Shown here piece by piece: positions 33,062 through 42,075 of a stretch of DNA of 45,584 bases. Numbering within the stretch: position 1 is the stretch's first letter; the number at the start of each line of letters is the position of its first letter. The stretch spans positions 1 through 45,584 of the forward strand of contig NZ_POUA01000015.1 in the NCBI RefSeq assembly GCF_003236385.1. The letters run 5' to 3'. Source of the DNA: Spongiactinospora gelatinilytica. Lineage in GTDB: Bacteria; Actinomycetota; Actinomycetes; Streptosporangiales; Streptosporangiaceae. The notes under the pieces are model-generated. The model was given only the letters and a program-made list of their open reading frames with translations. It made no database searches and was not told where the DNA came from. The translations under genes and the position numbers were made by a program.

Positions 33062-34300
33062 ATGAGGGCCATGTTCGCCCCGCTGTCCATCCCCGCTTTC
33101 CGGCGGGTGTGGGCAGGACAGGTGATGAACCTGACCGGAGACGCCGCGTACGGGGTATCGGTGGCGCTGTTGCTGCTACCCCGCGAGGACGCGCCCCGTG
33201 CGCTGGGCACGGTGCTCGGTATGTCCGCACTCGGCGGGATCGTCTCCATTCTCGTGGGAGGCGCGCTGGCCGACCGGCACCGCAGAGCCCGGATCATCAT
33301 CGTCTCCGACCTGCTGCGCGCCGCTGCCGTGGCCGGCGTCCTCCTCGCGGGGCCGTTCGCGCCGCTGTGGCTGCTGGGCGCGTTGTCCGGGCTGCTGGGC
33401 GTCGGGACAGGTCTGTACCGCCCGGCGTACATGGCGATATTGCCGAGCCTGGTACCGCCGGATCGGCTGCCCGGCGCCAACGCGCTGCGCTCGATCACCA
33501 ACCGGCTGACGACCCTTCTGGGGGCCGCCGCCGGAGGGGCCCTGTCGGTGGCGACGTCGCCGCAGTGGGCGCTGGGTGTCAACGTCGTGACCTTCACCGT
33601 CAGCATCCTCACGCTTGTCGGGGTATCGGAGGCGGTAGGCGAGGCGCCGGAAGGCCGGCCGCGACTGGCCGCCGAGATCGCCGACGGCCTGCGTTACGTC
33701 TCCTCGCGTACGTGGATGGCCGCGGTGATGATTCAGGGGACCGTCCAGATGGCGCTGGTCGCCGCGCCGGTCGCGCTGATCCTGCCGGTGCTCACCGGGC
33801 GTGAGGGCGCGTGGTACGGGTGGATCGTGGCCGCGGAGGCCGCCGGCGCGTTCCTGGGGGCGAGTCTGGCGGCCACCATCCGGTCCCGCTCCCGGGGCTG
33901 GATCGCCATGCTCGCCCTTCTGGCGCAGGCGCACCAGACGGTGGCCCTGATGCTGGCGGCGCCCCCGTCGATCATCCTGGCGGCCTCGGCGCTGACGGGT
34001 GCGGGGCTGGCGGTGTTCGCGGTGCTGTGGACGACCGCGTTGCAGACCGGAGTGCCCGCGAGCTACCTGGGCCGGGTGTTCTCGGTGGACGGGCTGGCCA
34101 CGGCCGGGTTGAGCCCGGTCGGCTATGTGGTCGCGGGCTGGCTGCTCGCCGACCTCGGCACCGCCACACTGGCCGGTTTCGCCGGCATCGCGCTGGTCAT
34201 CTCGATCGTCGCCGTCCTCCCGATCCCGGGCCTGCGCCGGTTCGGCGAGATCGACGATCGACGGCCACAACGGAGAACAGGATGCGATCACCTCCGTTGA
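33062..34300 (+). CDS. MFS transporter, multidrug/siderophore efflux type
   Basis: A 412-residue major facilitator protein with about twelve hydrophobic segments. MNLTGDAAYGVSVALLLL opens the first helices. GGALADRHRRARIIIVSDLL is the conserved loop between helices 2 and 3. The protein resembles the MFS_3/EntS-like exporters of actinomycetes. I chose the ATG at 33062 because GGAGGAGA precedes it and the sequence upstream is not protein-like. The cargo is unknown. Only remnants flank it on the right; the biosynthetic operon on the other strand has its own MFS gene. Confidence 0.85.
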   Translation: MRAMFAPLSIPAFRRVWAGQVMNLTGDAAYGVSVALLLLPREDAPRALGTVLGMSALGGIVSILVGGALADRHRRARIIIVSDLLRAAAVAGVLLAGPFAPLWLLGALSGLLGVGTGLYRPAYMAILPSLVPPDRLPGANALRSITNRLTTLLGAAAGGALSVATSPQWALGVNVVTFTVSILTLVGVSEAVGEAPEGRPRLAAEIADGLRYVSSRTWMAAVMIQGTVQMALVAAPVALILPVLTGREGAWYGWIVAAEAAGAFLGASLAATIRSRSRGWIAMLALLAQAHQTVALMLAAPPSIILAASALTGAGLAVFAVLWTTALQTGVPASYLGRVFSVDGLATAGLSPVGYVVAGWLLADLGTATLAGFAGIALVISIVAVLPIPGLRRFGEIDDRRPQRRTGCDHLR

Positions 34301-34430
34301 GCCGAGCAGGGTGCGGCCAGGACGGCGAACAGGAAGTGGTCTTCTCGGGCCGGGGTACGACCTTGACGCTGTGCGAAGTCGGTTGACCATGGTCAACAGG
34401 TAGGTGGCGGCGCGGTCTCAGCAACCGGGG

Positions 34431-34685
34431 TCAGGGCCGGAGATATCTCAGCAGTTCCTCGACCGCAATTTCGATCATGTCCGGGTCGGCGAGGAGCCCG
34501 GCCGGTTGCGAGGGATGCGTGAGAAGTGCGAACGTGCCCAGTCCGAGCATGTTCGCGGTCGTTTCGTGGCCGGCGGCGAGCGGCACCATCGCGATGTAGG
34601 TGAGTTCCTCGTCGGTCAGGTCGGTCTCCGTGGCCAGTCCGGCGAGCAGGTTGTCCTCTCCGGCGGTGCGCGCCAGCCGTACCAG
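34431..34685 (-). pseudogene. Cytochrome P450 internal fragment
   Basis: Eighty-five codons from the middle of a bacterial P450. [15 protein letters not shown] leads to the I-helix AAGHETT with its oxygen-activating Thr, then [14 protein letters not shown], and VEELLRYL with the K-helix ExxR. The frame stops right after ExxR, so the heme-binding Cys loop is missing, as is everything before the I-helix. The upstream break coincides exactly with the end of the 39-bp dispersed repeat (34686). Confidence 0.8.
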
Positions 34686-34724
34686 GACTGAGTGGAGCGA
34701 AGGCGATTGCGCGCGGGAGCGCGG
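34686..34724. repeat. Dispersed 39-bp repeat, copy B (inverted)
   Basis: The reverse complement matches 31086-31124 at 34 of 39 positions, without gaps. It lies between the P450 fragment and the terminator of the biosynthetic operon, and its outer part overlaps the hairpin stem. Confidence 0.65.
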
Positions 34725-34750
34725 CCCCTGCTTTCGGCGGGGGCCGCGCT
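34718..34750 (-). terminator. Terminator hairpin of the biosynthetic operon
   Basis: AGCGCGGCCCC pairs perfectly with GGGGCCGCGCT over 11 bp around an 11-base loop, 6 bases past the stop of the last operon gene. No T-run. Confidence 0.7.
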
Positions 34751-34756
34751 GGGTTT

Positions 34757-36013
34757 CTAGATGTGGGGGCGTTCGTCCACTACGGGGAGGACTTTGCCGC
34801 TGCGGGGGTGTACGGCCAGGGTGGAGGGGTGGGTCCATTCGATGGACAGTGGGTGGACTGTGCCGGCGGCGACGCTTTCCGGGTACATGGGCTTGGCGGC
34901 GTAGATGGCTTTGATCAACTGGTCGGTCAGGTCGGTGGGGGGCTCCGAGGCGCAGGAGATTCGGAGGAGGAGGCCGTCCCGGCCGTTCCAGCGGCGTTGG
35001 ACCAGTTGGAGTTGGGAACCGGACAGGGCCGGGGCGGCCTCGGTGAGGACTTTGCGGATGTCGGCGACGCCCATCGGGACGTTCGCCACCCTGGCGCCCT
35101 CGGTGGTACGGCCGACCAGGCGGAACCCGCGGCACTCCGCGTCGGTCCATTCGGCGAGGTCGCCGACCGGGTAGCGGATGATGGGCATCAGGGTACGGAA
35201 GAGGTTGGTGACCACCACTCTGCCCGGACGGCCGGGGGCGGTGATCGGGGCGGCGGTGGCCTCGTCGATGAGTTCGACCACGGTCCGGTTGGGGAATGCC
35301 TCGTGGACCCGTACGTCGCCGCCCGGGACCGGGGCGCCGATCAGGCCGCCGTCCACCGACGCGTAGCCCAGGGAGGCGATGGTCGCCCGGGGGAACGCCT
35401 TGGCCAGTACCGGCCGCAGGTCGTCGAAGAGCAGGTCGCCGGCGAAGAGCAGCAGTTCCACCGAGTCGGCGGCCCCGCCCCGTGACGTCACCTCCTCGGC
35501 CACCCGGGCCAGCTTGTTGGGCAGCCCGGCCAGTACGTTGATGCCGAGGGTGCCGATCAGGCCGGCGATGAAGTCGTCGGCCGCGTGCCCGGCGATCGGC
35601 AGCCGGACGTTCTCCACCGGCGCGTTGTGCAGCGAGTGCTCGATGTAGAGGAACCCGCCGTACAGCTCCCCGGCCAGGAACAGGTTCGCCACCCGGTGCC
35701 CCGGCCGCAGCCCGGCCGCGACCATCCCCGCGCCGAAGGCGGTCACCGAGTCGGCGTGTTCGGTGCGGGTCCAGGGGGAGAACTTCGGCGCGCCGGTCGT
35801 ACCGCCCGAGGTGTAGATGGCGGCGTCGGTCAGCGGGCCGGTCAGCAGCCGGTTGTCCGGCCAGGTGTTGGCGGCCCAGAAGGCGGTCTGGTCGATGATC
35901 GGCAGTTCGGTCAGTTCGGCGACGCCCTGGGGGAGGTCGCGGTACAGCTCGCCGTAGAAGGGGGAGTTACGGCGGGCGAAGTCGATCAGTTCGCGGAGCG
36001 GTCGGGCGGGCAT
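34757..36013 (-). CDS. PaaK-like adenylate-forming ligase (second of two)
   Basis: A 418-residue protein of the phenylacetate-CoA ligase-like class. The ATP-binding loop is [29 protein letters not shown] at the start and a late [14 protein letters not shown] are PaaK-type. Such enzymes activate a carboxylic acid as its adenylate, then pass it to CoA or another acceptor. The ATG at 36013 has an excellent AAAGGAGG, 13 bases after the thioesterase stop. It is the last gene of the operon. A CoA acceptor is the family norm, but transfer to an amine or carrier protein is equally open here. Confidence 0.82.
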   Translation of the reverse strand: MPARPLRELIDFARRNSPFYGELYRDLPQGVAELTELPIIDQTAFWAANTWPDNRLLTGPLTDAAIYTSGGTTGAPKFSPWTRTEHADSVTAFGAGMVAAGLRPGHRVANLFLAGELYGGFLYIEHSLHNAPVENVRLPIAGHAADDFIAGLIGTLGINVLAGLPNKLARVAEEVTSRGGAADSVELLLFAGDLLFDDLRPVLAKAFPRATIASLGYASVDGGLIGAPVPGGDVRVHEAFPNRTVVELIDEATAAPITAPGRPGRVVVTNLFRTLMPIIRYPVGDLAEWTDAECRGFRLVGRTTEGARVANVPMGVADIRKVLTEAAPALSGSQLQLVQRRWNGRDGLLLRISCASEPPTDLTDQLIKAIYAAKPMYPESVAAGTVHPLSIEWTHPSTLAVHPRSGKVLPVVDERPHI

Positions 36014-36026
36014 GTGCCGCCTCCTT

Positions 36027-36413
36027 TCATGAAGTACATGAAGTACGGGGCAGGGTGATGCTCTGGCCGCGGAACTCCGCGACGATCTGGCCGGACGGCC
36101 GCGACACGGTGACGTCGTAAACGCCGTGCCTGCCGTACCTGACCCGTTCGGTGGCCTCGGCGACCAGCTCGTCACCGGGCATGACCGGGCGGACAAAGGT
36201 CACCTGGGCGCTCTGCGCCAGCGTCAAAGGCCCGCCACAATTGCAGGCCCGGTCGAAGGCCGCGTCGGCGAGCAGGAACACGTACCCGCCATGCGCGAGC
36301 CCGTGCCCGTTGACCATGTCCGCGGTGACCCGCATTCGCAGCCGCGCCCGGCCCGGACCAACAGACTCGACGGTGATGCCGAGCGTCCGGGAGGCCGCGT
36401 CGACCCCGCTCAC
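36027..36413 (-). CDS. PaaI-like hotdog-fold thioesterase
   Basis: A 128-residue hotdog protein. MVNGHGLAHGGYVFLLADAA is the PaaI signature (HGGxxxxLxD), with Asp as the likely catalytic residue. PaaI enzymes hydrolyse aryl-CoA thioesters in phenylacetate metabolism. Here it lies between an SDR and a PaaK-like ligase, so it may edit or release an acyl thioester in the pathway. The GTG at 36413 overlaps the SDR stop as GTGA. The end carries a repeated ACTTCATG in the DNA. Confidence 0.85.
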   Translation of the reverse strand: MSGVDAASRTLGITVESVGPGRARLRMRVTADMVNGHGLAHGGYVFLLADAAFDRACNCGGPLTLAQSAQVTFVRPVMPGDELVAEATERVRYGRHGVYDVTVSRPSGQIVAEFRGQSITLPRTSCTS

Positions 36414-37264
36414 ACCGGGGCTCCGAGCCAGCTCCGGGCCATGGCCTGTACGGCGGAGCCGTCCACGTCGGCGAGCTTGCCCGCCAGGTACTCCGCCACC
36501 CACGCGCTCGTCGGAATGCGAAAGGCAGGTTCCTCAGCGCCCAGCGTGCTCACCACCACCTCCGCGACCTCCTGCGCGGACTGCCCGGCCGTGGCCCACC
36601 CCGCGTTCACCGCCCACTCGAAGTAGCGGTCGAACGCGGGCGCGTACGGCCCCGAGTCCCGCCGGATCGTCTTGCGGCTGACGTCCGGGAAGTACCCGAA
36701 CCGGGTGTCACGCACGAAACCGGGCACGACCACGCTCACCCGTACCCCGTGCTCGGCCGCGACCGGCGCCAGGCTCTCCATGAAGCCCTCCACCGCGCCC
36801 TTGGCCGCCGCGTACGCCTCGTTGAACGGCTGGCCCACCACCCCATGGACGCTGCCGATGGTCAGCAGCCGCCCCCGGGCGGCCCGCAGCATCGGCATCG
36901 CCACCCGGCTCACCGCGATGACCCCGAAGAAGTTGACCTCCAGGTTGGCCCGCAGGGCCGCCATGGTGGACATCTCCATGGTCGGGTCGAAGTTGGATAT
37001 TCCGGCGTTGTTGACCAGCGCGTCCAGCCCGCCGTACGTCCCGCGCACCCCCTCCAGGCAGTCCGCGATGGACACGGCGTCGGTGATGTCGAGCCGGCGG
37101 ACGTCCAGCGAGACCCCGGCCTCCGCAGCCGCCGCCCGCAGCCCGGCACCCCGTGCCTCCGGGTCGCGCATCGTGGCCACCACCGTGTAACCGGCGCGAG
37201 CGGCCATAACAGCAGTCGCCAGGCCGATGCCCGAGGACGTCCCGGTGATCAGCAGTGTCGTCAT
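36410..37264 (-). CDS. Short-chain dehydrogenase/reductase
   Basis: A 284-residue classical SDR: cofactor loop TGTSSGIG, NNAG, a Ser in TIGSVHGVVG, and the YxxxK pair in AYAAAKGAVEGF. A basic residue follows the second beta strand (TMRD), so NADPH is likely. It would oxidise or reduce an alcohol/ketone in the pathway. The ATG overlaps the stop of the MFS gene as ATGA. Substrate unknown. Confidence 0.9.
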   Translation of the reverse strand: MTTLLITGTSSGIGLATAVMAARAGYTVVATMRDPEARGAGLRAAAAEAGVSLDVRRLDITDAVSIADCLEGVRGTYGGLDALVNNAGISNFDPTMEMSTMAALRANLEVNFFGVIAVSRVAMPMLRAARGRLLTIGSVHGVVGQPFNEAYAAAKGAVEGFMESLAPVAAEHGVRVSVVVPGFVRDTRFGYFPDVSRKTIRRDSGPYAPAFDRYFEWAVNAGWATAGQSAQEVAEVVVSTLGAEEPAFRIPTSAWVAEYLAGKLADVDGSAVQAMARSWLGAPV

Positions 37265-38529
37265 GTCAGGCTCTCCGCGGGTTCGGCGTCCCGCCGGGCG
37301 CGGTCCAACAGCGGCTGGACCCGCAGGGCGGGCAGGAAGGAGAACGCGGCCAGCAGCGTGCCGCCGACCATGACGGCCTGGGCCGCGCCGAGCACGCCCA
37401 TGCCGCCGGTGAGCAGGGTGACCGCCGTACCGCCCACCAGCGCGGCCAGCGGGATCACCCCCCAGGTCGCGGTCCGGAACGCCGCGTGCATCACGCCCTG
37501 GTTGTCGGCGTTCATCCGGGACTGCCGGATCGGCGCGCTGCACACGTTGATGCACGACATGAAGAAGCCGTAGCAGCCGAACGTCACCGCGATCACCGGC
37601 CCGGCGGGCAGCGCGGGCGCGGCGAGGATGCCGAGCCCGACCAGGCAGTGCAGCAGCAGCCCCCAGGCCAGCGTGCGGCCGAGTCCGAGCCGGGCGCCGA
37701 TCCGAGGGGCGACCAGAGCGCCTGCCACCGCCCCGCACGCGGCCACCGACATGGCCGCGCCGAGCGCGCCCGCCGAGAGCCCGAACCCCTCGTACGCCAG
37801 CACCGGCAGCACGGTCACGAAGATCGGCCCGCCCGAGTTCAGCGTCACGGCGGCGACGATCACCCGGCGCAGTACCGGATCGGCCCAGTTCAGCCGGAAC
37901 CCGAGCAGCAGCCGCGCCCACATCCCGCCCTCCGGCACCGACGTACCGCCCCATGGCCGCATGGCCCGCACGCACCCGGCCGAGACCAGGTAGCTGGCCG
38001 CGTCCACGAGCAGCGTGGCCACCCCGAAGGCGTGGTACAGCGCGCCGGCGATCGACGGGCCGCCGACCTCGGCGACGGTCCGGCTGCCCTCCAGCCGCGA
38101 GTACGCCCGCACCAACCGGTCCTCCGGCACCGTGGTCGGCACCGCGACCAGGTAGCCGATGTTGAAGAAGATCGTCGCGGCGCTGATCAGCGCCACGCAC
38201 CCGAACAGCAGCGGCGTGGACAGCACCCCCAGCCAGTACGCCACCGGGATGACCAGCACCGCCACCATCCGCACGAGGTCGCACACCAGCAGGGTCGCCC
38301 GCTTGTCCCACCGGTCCACCAGCACCCCGGCGACCGGCCCGAGCAGCGGAATCCCGAGGTACTGGGCCATGGCCACCACGCCCACCTCGAACGGCGACGC
38401 GTCCAGCGCGACGATCATCAGTGTCGGGACCACGAACACCGTGATCCGGTCGCCCACGAGGCTCACCGACTGCGCGGCCCAGAACAGGCCGAACTCCCGG
38501 CCCAGGCCCAGGCCGCGCGGCAGCCTCAC
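37261..38529 (-). CDS. MFS exporter of the biosynthetic operon
   Basis: A 422-residue major facilitator protein with about twelve hydrophobic segments. FGLFWAAQSVSLVGDRITVF opens it and VAGVLVDRWDKRATLLVCDL is the helix 2-3 loop. It is of the same EntS/MFS_3-like type as the gene at 33062 but clearly a different protein. A GTG start overlaps the upstream ligase stop. Its place inside the operon makes product export, and thereby self-protection, the likely role. Confidence 0.87.
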   Translation of the reverse strand: MRLPRGLGLGREFGLFWAAQSVSLVGDRITVFVVPTLMIVALDASPFEVGVVAMAQYLGIPLLGPVAGVLVDRWDKRATLLVCDLVRMVAVLVIPVAYWLGVLSTPLLFGCVALISAATIFFNIGYLVAVPTTVPEDRLVRAYSRLEGSRTVAEVGGPSIAGALYHAFGVATLLVDAASYLVSAGCVRAMRPWGGTSVPEGGMWARLLLGFRLNWADPVLRRVIVAAVTLNSGGPIFVTVLPVLAYEGFGLSAGALGAAMSVAACGAVAGALVAPRIGARLGLGRTLAWGLLLHCLVGLGILAAPALPAGPVIAVTFGCYGFFMSCINVCSAPIRQSRMNADNQGVMHAAFRTATWGVIPLAALVGGTAVTLLTGGMGVLGAAQAVMVGGTLLAAFSFLPALRVQPLLDRARRDAEPAESLT

Positions 38530-39752
38530 GGCTCCTCCCGCACGACGAAGCCGGAGGTCTTGCCGGTGCGCCCGTTGCTGATCAGTTCGTCCACCGCCGA
38601 CACCCGGAAGGACTCGGGGTCATGTTGGAAGGCCGTACTGATCGTGAACGTGCCCGACATCAGGTCCCGGCGCAGCCGTTCCGGCAGATCACCGTCCGAA
38701 ACCCCCAGCAGCAGGACGTCCACGGAAGCCACCCGCCCCTGCCGCTCGGTGATCAGCACCTGCGCCCGGGTGACCCCCGGCTCCCGCTCGGCCCGGGCCA
38801 CGATGTCGTCCACGTGCAGGCCCAGCCCGCGTACTTGCACCACCGAATCCCGCCGCCCGAGGATGTGCAGCGCCCGATCCTCCCGCCCGCACGAGCACGT
38901 CACGAACCGTCCCGCGTCGCCGGTGCGGTACCGCAGCACCGGGTTGAGCACGTCGGGGTCGAGCGTGGTGAAGTCCAGCAGTCCGTCCGAGTCCGCGTCC
39001 ACCCCAACGAGCTGCGACGGCAGCAGGTGGAACACGTCCGCCGGGCACTGCGGCGTGTTCGTGCCCGCCACCCACGTCTCGGTGCTGCCGAACATCCCCC
39101 AGCGGCGCGCGTCCGGGGCCACCGCCGCCATGTCCTCGTCGAGCTGCGGGTGCCACGCCTCGCCCAGCCAGAGCACCTTGCGCAGCGCCGGCAGCTTCAC
39201 GCCGGTGGCCCTGGCGTGCGCGAACCACAGCCGCAGCACGCTCGGCGTGCCGCCGAACGCGGTCACCTCGCGGTCGCCGAAGAACGACAGCCAGTCGCCG
39301 TACTCGTCCCTGCCCACCGACCCCAGCGCGATCACCTGGCAGCCGGACAGGTCGGCGAACGCGCCCGCCAGGAAGTGCGCGCCCCACATCCGGCCCGCGC
39401 CCCACCCGTTGACGAACACGTCGTCGCGGTGCAGCGGACGCCACTGCTCGTATACGCCCCGCATGTAGAAGCCGGTGGGGGCGTAGCCGACCTTGGGCGC
39501 GCCGGTGCTGCCGCCGCTCTGGAACAGCCAGGTCGCGCCGCGCTCGGCGGCCGGCCGCAGGTGCGCAAGCGCCACGTTCAGGTCGTCCTTGACCAGCGGG
39601 GGGAGCGCGGCCACGTCGTCCAGCGTGCGCGGTTCGCCATGGCCGGCGTAGCGGGCGGCGAGCGCGGGCACGCCGCGCAGCCGGTCCAGGGACCGGCGGG
39701 CCACGTGCAGGTGCGGCTCGGCGGCGGCGGGCGTCAGGGAGAACGCGTTCAC
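38526..39752 (-). CDS. PaaK-like adenylate-forming ligase (first of two)
   Basis: A 408-residue ligase with the ATP loop FQSGGSTGAPKVGY, a GMFGSTETW motif and a late CSCGREDRALHILGRRD. The CSCGR segment recalls the Cys-containing loop of PaaK, and LRYRTGDAGRF is the conserved adenylate site. It is clearly diverged from the other PaaK-like enzyme of the operon, so the two probably activate different acids. The GTG overlaps the ATP-grasp stop and its own stop overlaps the MFS start. Function as a CoA ligase or as an amide-forming ligase is open. Confidence 0.8.
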   Translation of the reverse strand: MNAFSLTPAAAEPHLHVARRSLDRLRGVPALAARYAGHGEPRTLDDVAALPPLVKDDLNVALAHLRPAAERGATWLFQSGGSTGAPKVGYAPTGFYMRGVYEQWRPLHRDDVFVNGWGAGRMWGAHFLAGAFADLSGCQVIALGSVGRDEYGDWLSFFGDREVTAFGGTPSVLRLWFAHARATGVKLPALRKVLWLGEAWHPQLDEDMAAVAPDARRWGMFGSTETWVAGTNTPQCPADVFHLLPSQLVGVDADSDGLLDFTTLDPDVLNPVLRYRTGDAGRFVTCSCGREDRALHILGRRDSVVQVRGLGLHVDDIVARAEREPGVTRAQVLITERQGRVASVDVLLLGVSDGDLPERLRRDLMSGTFTISTAFQHDPESFRVSAVDELISNGRTGKTSGFVVREEP

Positions 39753-40738
39753 AGGGTCACCAGCTCTCGGGTGTCGTGGTGGCGGGCGTGGGCGTCCCGG
39801 TAGGCGGTCCAGCGGGCGCGGGTGACGTCGCGCTGGAGCGCGCGGGCGGGGTCGCCGAAGTCGGGGGCGATCACCCCGTCCGGCTCCAGCTCGGAAAACC
39901 AGTACCGCTCCCCGTCGAAAAGGAAGTCCACGCAGAAGAAGGGGATGGGCAGCTTCTCGGCGAAGTAGGCGGTGGCCGCGGCCAGCTCCGGCGGCACCGG
40001 CGGGAACTCCATCGCGCCGCCCCTGCTGGCGTTGGCGACCGGGGAGCCGGGCTCGGGGATGCGCTTCATGACCGCGTACGGCTCGCCGTTGACGACGTAG
40101 ACCCGGTAGTCCACCGTCCCGTCGCCCAGGTACGGCTGGACGACCAGCGTCGTGTCCCCGCCCTGCGCCAGGCTGGCCAGGCCGCGGATCTCCTCGGCGT
40201 CGCGGGCCAGGTTCACCCCGCCGCCGCCGCACCACCCGGCCGGCTTGACGATCGCCGGGTACGTGAGGCCGCCGAGCGCCACCTCGTACAGGTGCTTGCC
40301 GACGTCCCGCCCGGTGCCGATGCGCAGGGTCGGGATCGGCGGGACGGGGGAGTCGGCCAGGTGCAGTACGGTGGCGAGCTTGTCGTTGGCGATCGGCGAC
40401 AGCCAGGGCGGGAACGGCAGGTAGAAACCGGCCTGCTCCAGCACGGCGTACAGCGCGTACTGGTTGAACACGTCCATCGACTGGTAGGGCAGCGAGTACA
40501 GCGCGGTGATGAACAGCGTGTCGTCCGGGGTGACCCGCTCGCCGTCCACGTAGACGCGCGGCTCGCCGGGGCGCAGGCCGTCCACGGTCACCGCGTCGGG
40601 GGCGTGCATGGTCCAGGAGATGCCGAGTTCGGCGGCGACCTCGGCGTACATGTCCCAGAAGAACGTGTGCCACATCGCGGTGGCCCTGGTGGACTCCCGG
40701 TCGGGGAAGATCCAGCACATCCGGCGCAGCGTGCTCAT
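39749..40738 (-). CDS. ATP-grasp ligase, RimK-like
   Basis: A 329-residue ATP-grasp enzyme. YPAIVKPAGWCGGGGVNLA is the ATP-binding Lys and glycine loop. DYRVYVVNGEPYAVMKRIPE and CVDFLFDGERYWFSELEPD hold the metal- and phosphate-binding residues. Such enzymes join a carboxylate to an amine through an acyl phosphate. In this operon, which shows no condensation domain within the window, it is the best candidate for making an amide or peptide bond. The ATG overlaps the stop of the radical SAM gene. The N-terminal 100 residues have no motif that names the substrate. Confidence 0.82.
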   Translation of the reverse strand: MSTLRRMCWIFPDRESTRATAMWHTFFWDMYAEVAAELGISWTMHAPDAVTVDGLRPGEPRVYVDGERVTPDDTLFITALYSLPYQSMDVFNQYALYAVLEQAGFYLPFPPWLSPIANDKLATVLHLADSPVPPIPTLRIGTGRDVGKHLYEVALGGLTYPAIVKPAGWCGGGGVNLARDAEEIRGLASLAQGGDTTLVVQPYLGDGTVDYRVYVVNGEPYAVMKRIPEPGSPVANASRGGAMEFPPVPPELAAATAYFAEKLPIPFFCVDFLFDGERYWFSELEPDGVIAPDFGDPARALQRDVTRARWTAYRDAHARHHDTRELVTL

Positions 40739-42075
40739 GGTCGCCTCTCTTTGCCGGCCCACCAGCGGCGGCCGGGCTCGGGCAGGGTGTCGATCGGGTC
40801 GTAGAAGGGGTACTTCCGGTCGAGGTCGGCGTCGCCGCCCAGGCCCAGGCCGTGTTTCCTGGTCCAGTAGGAGACGCCGCGTTCCCGGTCGTACTCCACG
40901 AGCTGGTGGACCCAGCGCTTGCCGACGTACGGCACGTCGCACACGATCCGGGGCGTGGCGTAGCCGGGCAGGTAGCCCATGATCGCTTCCTGGAGCCGCT
41001 GCGCCTCGTGGATCGGGGTCCGCCAGTGCTCGGCGTTGGGGATCATGTCGCAGACGTAGAAGTAGTACGGCAGGATGCCCGCCTCGTCCTGGAGCGCGAA
41101 GCACAGGTCCAGCAGGTCGGCGGGGGTGGTGTTGCACCCGCGTAGCAGTACGCCCTGGTTGCGCACGTCCCGTACGCCCGCGTCCAGCAGGGCCCGCGCC
41201 GCCTCGGCGACCAGCGGCGTCACCGAACGCGCGTGGTTGGCGTGGGTGTGCACCGCGAGGTTCACCCCGCGCTGCCGGGCGAGGCCCGCCACCCGGGCCA
41301 TGCCCTCCAGCACCTCCGGCTGGAGCCAGTGCTGCGGCAGCCCGACCAGCGCCTTGGTGGCCAGCCGGATGTCCCGCACCGACGACAGCTCCAGCAGCCG
41401 CGTCAGGAACGTCTCCAGCCGGGGCCACGGCAGATTGGCCAGGTCACCGCCGGAGACCACCACGTCCCGTACGCCGGGCGTGCGCTTGAGGTAGTCCAGG
41501 ATCAGCTCCTGCCGGTCCACCGGCCGCAGCGCGAGTCTGGCCTTGGTCACCTGCGGGGTCGAGGTGCCCACCAGGTCCATCCGGGTGCAGTGCCCGCAGT
41601 ACTGCGGGCAGGTGGACAGCAGCTCGGCCAGCACCTTGGTCGGATACCGGTGGGTCAGCCCTTCCACCGCCCACATCTCGGCCTCGTGCAGCGAGTCGCG
41701 CTGGGCGTACGGGTGGCTGGGCCACTCCGGGTGCCGGTCGGACCGCACCGGCATCAGGTACCTGCGCACCGGGTCGGCCAGGAAATCCTCTGTGAAGGTG
41801 TCGGCGTCGCCTGCCATCACGTTGAGCAGCTGCGGTGTGACCAGCACCGGCATGGTCGCGAACCGTTCGGCGTCGGCCGCGAGGTCGGCGTAGAACGACT
41901 CGTGTAACAGGTCGCCCACGACCGCGCGGAGCTGCCGCGCGTCCTTCACGCAGTGCGCCCGCTGCCACTGGGCGTCGCGCCACTGCGCCACGGTGACGTC
42001 GCGCCAGCCGGGCAGTCGCCGCCAGTCCGGCTCGGTGAGCGGCCGGCGCGCGTACACGTACGGGTCGGCGCTCAT
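40735..42075 (-). CDS. Lysine-2,3-aminomutase-like radical SAM enzyme
   Basis: A 446-residue KamA-family protein. C156, C160 and C163 in CPQYCGHC form the CxxxCxxC cluster motif. D343 (YVCDMIPNAEHWRTP) and D380 (CDVPYVGKRW) align with the two Asp that bind the lysine side chain in clostridial lysine 2,3-aminomutase. K386 is the likely PLP Lys, six residues after D380 instead of seven. LLRGCNTTPADL and VHTHANH are also KamA-like. The family moves the alpha-amino group of lysine, glutamate or arginine to the beta position. So a beta-amino acid, perhaps beta-lysine, is the probable building block. Confidence 0.85.
   Translation of the reverse strand: MSADPYVYARRPLTEPDWRRLPGWRDVTVAQWRDAQWQRAHCVKDARQLRAVVGDLLHESFYADLAADAERFATMPVLVTPQLLNVMAGDADTFTEDFLADPVRRYLMPVRSDRHPEWPSHPYAQRDSLHEAEMWAVEGLTHRYPTKVLAELLSTCPQYCGHCTRMDLVGTSTPQVTKARLALRPVDRQELILDYLKRTPGVRDVVVSGGDLANLPWPRLETFLTRLLELSSVRDIRLATKALVGLPQHWLQPEVLEGMARVAGLARQRGVNLAVHTHANHARSVTPLVAEAARALLDAGVRDVRNQGVLLRGCNTTPADLLDLCFALQDEAGILPYYFYVCDMIPNAEHWRTPIHEAQRLQEAIMGYLPGYATPRIVCDVPYVGKRWVHQLVEYDRERGVSYWTRKHGLGLGGDADLDRKYPFYDPIDTLPEPGRRWWAGKERRP

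Noticed and set aside
34404..34691. A plus-strand gene after the MFS exporter
   Set aside because: It is the complement of the P450 fragment, whose minus-strand frame carries clear I-helix and ExxR motifs.
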